Notes under the pieces: model-generated | Seen by the model: only the letters and a program-made list of their open reading frames with translations | Told to the model about the DNA's origin: nothing | Database searches by the model: none | Position numbers and translations under genes: made by a program | Origin: Lactococcus petauri | GTDB taxonomy: Bacteria; Bacillota; Bacilli; Lactobacillales; Streptococcaceae | NCBI RefSeq assembly: GCF_002154895.1 | Contig: NZ_MUIZ01000007.1 | Coordinates: forward strand, 1 to 55,089 | Direction of reading: 5' to 3' | Length of the DNA stretch: 55,089 nt | Part shown: piece after piece, positions 50,510 through 55,089 of the stretch | Position numbering within the stretch: position 1 is the stretch's first letter | How the letters are laid out: every line of letters begins with the position of its first letter

Positions 50510-51361
50510 GTGTCAAAAATTATCTTATATGGTGGACAAGGGAATATTAAATTACAGGATTTAATAAAGTTATCAAAAACCAACATGGGTAAAAAAATTA
50601 TTTCAAAATTAAGAGATACTAATTATGAATCATTTTTATATTTTAAAAAAATGTTAAAGGGGGAAGTACCACTTTCAGAGAGCCATGCTTCAATGTTGGG
50701 GACGTTTATCTATAATTTATGGAAAACCCAAGATATTGACTTATCTGAAATTTCTTATTTTTCTTCACATAGCGCTGGAATTTTTAATGTATTAATGGCA
50801 AGTGGCTCGTCAAGTTTTGATAAAATACTTATATTTATTGAAAAAAGGGCAGAATTAGTAGGAAATCTAAAAAGAAAAGAGGAAATGTGGTTTACCGTGA
50901 CAACATCTATCGAAAAGTTACGGCCAATTATTAAAAAGTTAAATGATGTAGAATTCGCAATAACAACTAATCCAACTACGTGTGTTCTGGCATTTTCAGA
51001 AGAAAAGAAAGATGAACTCATGGAAGTAATACAAACGTCAGGCTTGGAAATTAGAATTAAGAAATTGAATCTTAAAGTTCCTTATCATACAAAATTTCTT
51101 AACTCATTAGAAGAGAAATATAGACAACTTGTAAAGGAACTTGATATTCAGCAGAATGATGAGTTCAACTATATATATAGTTTGGATAATCTTGAAGATG
51201 AAATAATAAATCAATTGACAAATGAATTCAATTGGTATGGGATATTAGAAGAGATTATAAATAAAAAATTAATAACTTACGATTTAACTTCAAACGGGTT
51301 TATTCAAAAGCAAATTAGAGGATTATATAAGCAAATTAATGATAATAAGGAGAAAATGTGA
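50510..51361 (+). CDS. cylD: Malonyl-CoA:ACP transacylase-like protein (CylD type)
   Basis: A 283-aa FabD-family acyltransferase that would load malonyl units onto the cluster's own acyl carrier protein. GQG motif at 9-11, nucleophile Ser88 in SSHSAG (usual form GHSLG), Arg113 in EKRAELVGN, and His193 in VPYHTKFL. The Gly two before the nucleophile is replaced by Ser, so the oxyanion region is atypical. GTG start with AAAGGAAAGG upstream. First gene of the operon; the next overlaps it by four bases. Confidence 0.85.
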   Translation: MSKIILYGGQGNIKLQDLIKLSKTNMGKKIISKLRDTNYESFLYFKKMLKGEVPLSESHASMLGTFIYNLWKTQDIDLSEISYFSSHSAGIFNVLMASGSSSFDKILIFIEKRAELVGNLKRKEEMWFTVTTSIEKLRPIIKKLNDVEFAITTNPTTCVLAFSEEKKDELMEVIQTSGLEIRIKKLNLKVPYHTKFLNSLEEKYRQLVKELDIQQNDEFNYIYSLDNLEDEIINQLTNEFNWYGILEEIINKKLITYDLTSNGFIQKQIRGLYKQINDNKEKM

Positions 51362-52080
51362 AAGTAGCAATTGTAACAGGTGGAACACGAGGGATTGGTC
51401 GTGCCATAAGTATAGAACTTTCCAAAGAAGGTTACAAAGTTATTGCAATTTATCAAGGGAATGATACCGCTGCTCAATCATTAGTTGATGATTATCCAAG
51501 CATCGATATTCAAAAATGTGATATTTCAGATGAGAAATTGATAGAGAAAACTATAAAGTCAATATTTGAAACATATGGCCAGATTGATTGCTTAGTGAAT
51601 AACGCAGGAATAACAAAAGATGGTTATTTTTTAATGATGTCTTCAGAAAAATGGGAAAATATCATAAATATCAATATATTAGGTATGGTAAATGTTTCTA
51701 AAGCTGTTTTAAGATACATGAAGATTAAAAAAAATGGAGGAAAAATTATTAATATTTCTTCAACTAGTGGGGTTGCAGGACAGGTTGGACAAACAAACTA
51801 TTCAGCAACAAAAGGGGCAATTATCTCTTTGAGCAAGTCATTAGCTAAGGAATTTGCACCGGATAATATTAATGTAAATTGTGTTAGTCCAGGATTTATC
51901 GATACAGATATGACTAGTGGGATAAAAAATAAGCAACAGATTATGGAAAATTTAATTCCGCTTCACCGATTTGGAAAGCCTGAAGAGGTCGCATGGCTAG
52001 TTGCATTTTTAAGCAGTGAAAAATCAAATTATATTACAGGAAAGAACTTCGTAATTGATGGAGGAATGATTAATGATTGA
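51358..52080 (+). CDS. cylG: 3-oxoacyl-ACP reductase (CylG type)
   Basis: A 240-aa short-chain dehydrogenase reducing beta-keto groups of ACP-bound chains. NADP-binding TGGTRGIG (7-14), NNAG (81-84), catalytic Ser135, Tyr148 and Lys152 (YSATK), and the C-terminal GGM. It starts with GTG overlapping the cylD stop (ATGTGA), after AAGGAG. The housekeeping fabG of a fatty-acid operon would sit with fabH and fabF, which are absent here. Confidence 0.9.
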   Translation: MKVAIVTGGTRGIGRAISIELSKEGYKVIAIYQGNDTAAQSLVDDYPSIDIQKCDISDEKLIEKTIKSIFETYGQIDCLVNNAGITKDGYFLMMSSEKWENIININILGMVNVSKAVLRYMKIKKNGGKIINISSTSGVAGQVGQTNYSATKGAIISLSKSLAKEFAPDNINVNCVSPGFIDTDMTSGIKNKQQIMENLIPLHRFGKPEEVAWLVAFLSSEKSNYITGKNFVIDGGMIND

Positions 52081-52366
52081 TTGGAAAATTGAAAAAAAGA
52101 ATATTGAAAAACGCTTGGTTATTGAAGATAAAATTAAAAGAATCATAATTGATTCTTTAATGCTAGATTTGGATAAAAGGCTTATCCAAAATGATCAACC
52201 TTTATTTGGTAGAGGGTTAGAATTAGACTCAATAGATGCTTTAGAATTATCTATTGGTATCTCAACGGAATTTGGCATTACATTATCAGATGATGATATG
52301 TCTATTTTTTCATCTATTAATAAATTAACAGACTATATTATGGAAAATCAAACTGAAGAGGTATAA
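52073..52366 (+). CDS. acpC: Acyl carrier protein (AcpC type)
   Basis: A 97-aa carrier. The 4'-phosphopantetheine site is Ser53 in LELDSIDALEL, the canonical DSL/DSI context. The N-terminus is longer and more basic than in the fatty-acid ACP. Overlaps the cylG end by eight bases (GGAGGAATG). It would hold the growing polyene chain. Confidence 0.88.
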   Translation: MIDWKIEKKNIEKRLVIEDKIKRIIIDSLMLDLDKRLIQNDQPLFGRGLELDSIDALELSIGISTEFGITLSDDDMSIFSSINKLTDYIMENQTEEV

Positions 52367-52368
52367 AC

Positions 52369-52851
52369 ATGGAAGGACTAAACGCTACGCAGATTATGAA
52401 GCTTCTTCCTCATTCGTATCCTTTTTTATTAATTGATACTGTTGATGTGTACAGAAAAGGGAGTATTATATGTAAAAAAAATGTAACTATCAATGAGCCG
52501 TTTTTTCAAGGCCATTTTCCGACTGAGCCAATTATGCCAGGAGTATTACTTGTGGAATGTGGGGCTCAAGCTGCGGCTTTAATGTATATCTTAGATGGCT
52601 TTCCAGAAAAAAGTATCAATAATTCGAATTTTCAAGATTTTTTATTTGATGAAAATTTATCGGGTAAGGTTGGTTATTTGGCGAGCATAAAGAATTTTAA
52701 GTTAAAAAATTTGGTTATGCCGGGAAATATTCTAAGTATTAGATGTAAGAAACTTAATACACTAGGTAAATTATCAGAGGTTGAAGTTAAAATTACAAAT
52801 GAATTACACAAGGAAATAGCTTCAGGAAGGATTTTGGTTTCACAAAAATGA
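52369..52851 (+). CDS. cylZ: 3-hydroxyacyl-ACP dehydratase, FabZ type (CylZ)
   Basis: A 160-aa hot-dog fold dehydratase forming trans double bonds. LLPHSYPFLLID (12-23), catalytic His49 in QGHFPTEPIMPG and Glu63. With CylG it would yield conjugated double bonds if enoyl reduction is absent, as in granadaene. Starts 2 bp after the carrier stop. Confidence 0.9.
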   Translation: MEGLNATQIMKLLPHSYPFLLIDTVDVYRKGSIICKKNVTINEPFFQGHFPTEPIMPGVLLVECGAQAAALMYILDGFPEKSINNSNFQDFLFDENLSGKVGYLASIKNFKLKNLVMPGNILSIRCKKLNTLGKLSEVEVKITNELHKEIASGRILVSQK

Positions 52852-53753
52852 AAATAATTTTAAAAGATATTGAAAAAAAATATGGAAATTTTGAAGCTCT
52901 TAAGGGTATATCCACTGAATTTGAAGAAGGAAAGTTCTATGGGTTGCTAGGGCCGAATGGGGCAGGAAAAACTACATTATTTAATATTTTGATTCAAGCG
53001 ATTAAAAAAACTTCTGGAAGTATCGAGTGGCAAATTGAAGGGGAAAAGGTAAAGGCAGATAGATTTTATAATCATATAGGAATTGTTTTTCAGTCAAGCC
53101 GATTAGATGAAAGTTTGACAGTGGAAGAAAATCTTATTACTCGTGGTGCATTATACGGAATGAATAAAAAAGAAGTACTTTATAATTTAGAAAAAATTGA
53201 AAAGTACTTATCAATAGGAGAGTTGAATAAGCGCCGTTATGGTATGCTTTCGGGTGGACAAAAAAGAAAAGTTGATATTGCAAGGGCACTATTACATAAT
53301 CCATCTATTCTCTTACTTGATGAGCCGACAACTGGCTTAGATCCAAAATCAAGGAATGATTTATGGAAAGCTATCTATGAACTTAACAAAAAAGAAAAAA
53401 TGACAGTGGTTTTAATTACTCATTATTTGGAGGAAATGATATTTTGTGACCAACTAAATGTTTTAGTTCAAGGATCTCTTCATTATTCTGGGACAATAGA
53501 AGAGTTTATTCAAAAAAATTCTTCTACAAATTTGAAAATAGTATTAAAAAATATAAATGATATTTTATCTAATCAAATTGCTAGAATTCCTGAACATGTA
53601 AAAGATAAAATTTACATTTATCGAAATATAACAATGGAGGAAATATTAAATATCCTTTCTGAAAATCAATATATTATTGAAAATTTTGAAGTTCAAAGTG
53701 CAACGTTAGAAGCAGCTTATTTGAATTTATTAAAGGAAACGCAGGGAGTGTAA
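52848..53753 (+). CDS. cylA: ABC transporter ATPase (CylA type)
   Basis: A 301-aa ATPase of a multidrug/haemolysin-type exporter. Walker A GPNGAGKTT (35-43), signature LSGGQKRKVD (about 133), Walker B LLLLDEPTTGLD and ITHYLEEM. ATGA overlap with the previous gene. In group B Streptococcus CylAB export haemolysin-related material and drugs. Confidence 0.88.
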   Translation: MKIILKDIEKKYGNFEALKGISTEFEEGKFYGLLGPNGAGKTTLFNILIQAIKKTSGSIEWQIEGEKVKADRFYNHIGIVFQSSRLDESLTVEENLITRGALYGMNKKEVLYNLEKIEKYLSIGELNKRRYGMLSGGQKRKVDIARALLHNPSILLLDEPTTGLDPKSRNDLWKAIYELNKKEKMTVVLITHYLEEMIFCDQLNVLVQGSLHYSGTIEEFIQKNSSTNLKIVLKNINDILSNQIARIPEHVKDKIYIYRNITMEEILNILSENQYIIENFEVQSATLEAAYLNLLKETQGV

Positions 53754-53754
53754 G

Positions 53755-54642
53755 ATGGTAACTTTAGTAAGAAGAAATATTCTTGTATATACGCGAGATA
53801 AGATGGCATTTTTTATGTCATTCCTTTCAGTACTTATTCTATTGGTTTTGTATCAAGTGTTTTTAGGGCAAATTCAATTAGATGCTATAAAAGAAGCAAT
53901 GGGTACAGCCTCAGTTTCTTCGAATGTGATTAATATGGTAAATTTATGGTTAATTGCTGGACTTACAACTGTTGTATCTTTGACAAGTACGTTAGGAGCT
54001 TTTAGTGTTATGGTTTCTGATAAAGAAAAAAAATTGAACGAAGATTTTGAAATTAGTGGACTATCTAATTGGAAGCTTGAATTATCTTATATTGTTGCCT
54101 CAGTTATGTTAGGTACACTGATCACAATTCTCAGTTTTTTCTTTGGAATCTTAATCTTTAATGGATTTAGTTTTCTACAAATATTTCATTTTATGGATGT
54201 TATAAAAATATTAGGTTTAATAATAATGAGCTGTTTATTATCAGCCACCCTTGTTCTTCCTTTTTTATCTTTTATAAAAAGTAGCTCAGCTTTTAGCACC
54301 ATGAGTACCATTATTGGTACATTAATTGGTTTTTTGTCGGGAGTTTATATTTCTATTGGTTCTGTTGGTAAAGTATTAGCTCAAATTATGACATGGTTTC
54401 CTATGACTCAGATGAATGCACTATTAAAAAATGTGATGATGTCACATAGCTTGAAAGAAGTATTTGCAGAAGCACCAAAGTCAGCTGAAGCTAATTATAA
54501 AATCTCGTATGGAGTGACTTTGGAAACAGTAAATAATCATATTATTACCAACAATGAGATGTTTTTATACATTATCTTTTGTATGTTTACATTATTATTT
54601 ATTTACTTAGCTATTAAAAAGGGTATAAAACATGGGAAGTGA
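53755..54642 (+). CDS. cylB: ABC transporter permease (CylB type)
   Basis: A 295-aa ABC-2 permease with six membrane helices (about 20-38, 55-78, 112-135, 147-170, 178-200, 270-290). It starts 1 bp after cylA, forming the partner. It overlaps the next gene by 11 bases. Confidence 0.86.
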   Translation: MVTLVRRNILVYTRDKMAFFMSFLSVLILLVLYQVFLGQIQLDAIKEAMGTASVSSNVINMVNLWLIAGLTTVVSLTSTLGAFSVMVSDKEKKLNEDFEISGLSNWKLELSYIVASVMLGTLITILSFFFGILIFNGFSFLQIFHFMDVIKILGLIIMSCLLSATLVLPFLSFIKSSSAFSTMSTIIGTLIGFLSGVYISIGSVGKVLAQIMTWFPMTQMNALLKNVMMSHSLKEVFAEAPKSAEANYKISYGVTLETVNNHIITNNEMFLYIIFCMFTLLFIYLAIKKGIKHGK

Positions 54643-55089
54643 TTCTGATTATAGAATAAGAGAACTAAAAGAAGAAGATGTCCCAAAAGTAGTAGATCTA
54701 TTTAATAGAAACAAGGTTTATCAATTTAAAAATGGAGAATTATTGACAGCGGAGGATTTTCATTTAACAAAATCAATTAAGGAAATAACTCATTTTTATA
54801 TTCTCGAAAAAAATAATAAAATAGTTGGAACTACTGCTTTTTTTAAATTTATTACTTTTGGGGCATTGCCTGAACCAGAAACTTATAGTGGATTCCTTTT
54901 AATTGATTCAGAATATCGAACCGGTACAGCAATTTCGTTGCTTCATAAAGAAGTTTTATTAGAGATTATCAATTCTGGGTTTCATACTCATTATACGGAA
55001 ATTAGTAAATATAATAGAGCCTCATTGAATCTTTCTAAAAGAAATGGATTTTCAAAATTTGAGGATAGTTATGAGGATATATATCATTG
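54632..55089 (+). CDS. cylE: Acyltransferase, N-terminal part (CylE-like), cut by window end
   Basis: 152 codons without a stop. The visible part is a GNAT-like N-acyltransferase domain: EDVPKVVDLFNRNK, the strand YSGFLLIDSEYRTGTAISLL near the acetyl-CoA loop, and NRASLNLSKRNGF. In group B Streptococcus the gene at this position is cylE, an N-acyltransferase needed for haemolysis and pigment, thought to join ornithine to the polyene. Whether the rest of this protein matches CylE cannot be seen. GGGTATAAAAC precedes the ATG. Confidence 0.7.
   Translation, partial: MGSDSDYRIRELKEEDVPKVVDLFNRNKVYQFKNGELLTAEDFHLTKSIKEITHFYILEKNNKIVGTTAFFKFITFGALPEPETYSGFLLIDSEYRTGTAISLLHKEVLLEIINSGFHTHYTEISKYNRASLNLSKRNGFSKFEDSYEDIYH

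Overview
The window looks like a low-GC lactic acid bacterium of the genus Lactococcus, most plausibly the L. garvieae / L. petauri side of the genus. This is inference from gene order (mreCD followed by Usp45-type secreted CHAP proteins, argS/argR/mutS/mutL/ruvAB, glnRA, dnaX, rpsF-ssb-rpsR), AT-rich intergenic DNA and strong extended -10 promoters. No database search was possible.

Layout. 1-640: the end of a 5S rRNA gene and six tRNA genes (Val, Tyr, Trp, His, Gln, Leu). 694-46254: core chromosome. It holds a P-type cation ATPase, a DUF536 protein, GAPDH with a cre site, recG, mnmE, a pseudouridine synthase with an ABC exporter, rpiA, mreCD, two tandem Usp45-like peptidoglycan hydrolases (the second with a WalR box), dnaJ with CIRCE, yqeG, a compact DnaA-box cluster, zwf with a small co-oriented gene, a TSUP/DUF1634 exporter pair, tRNA-Leu(CAG), argS and argR (divergent, with an ARG-box-like site), mutS, mutL, ruvAB, glnRA with a GlnR box, chorismate mutase, a free-methionine-sulfoxide reductase, dnaX, lysP under a lysine riboswitch, and rpsF-ssb-rpsR.

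Downstream of rpsR the character changes. From about 46255 to the window end the DNA is accessory and very AT-rich. First comes a small type VII secretion cargo module: a WXG100 protein, a membrane-anchored candidate immunity protein, a lipase with an N-terminal catalytic domain and a helical C-terminal tail, and two small helical partners. It is bracketed by about 160-180 bp direct repeats and related hairpins. Then, after about 1.3 kb of decayed sequence, comes an operon whose order (malonyl transacylase, ketoreductase, acyl carrier protein, dehydratase, ABC ATPase, ABC permease, acyltransferase) matches the start of the group B Streptococcus cyl operon for the haemolytic polyene pigment granadaene. 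The window ends inside the seventh gene.

Across the core region at least twelve genes have a -10 hexamer ending 6 or 7 nt before the start codon and no Shine-Dalgarno sequence, which predicts leaderless mRNAs. The two accessory systems, the leaderless class and the phased DnaA-box cluster are the main points for follow-up.
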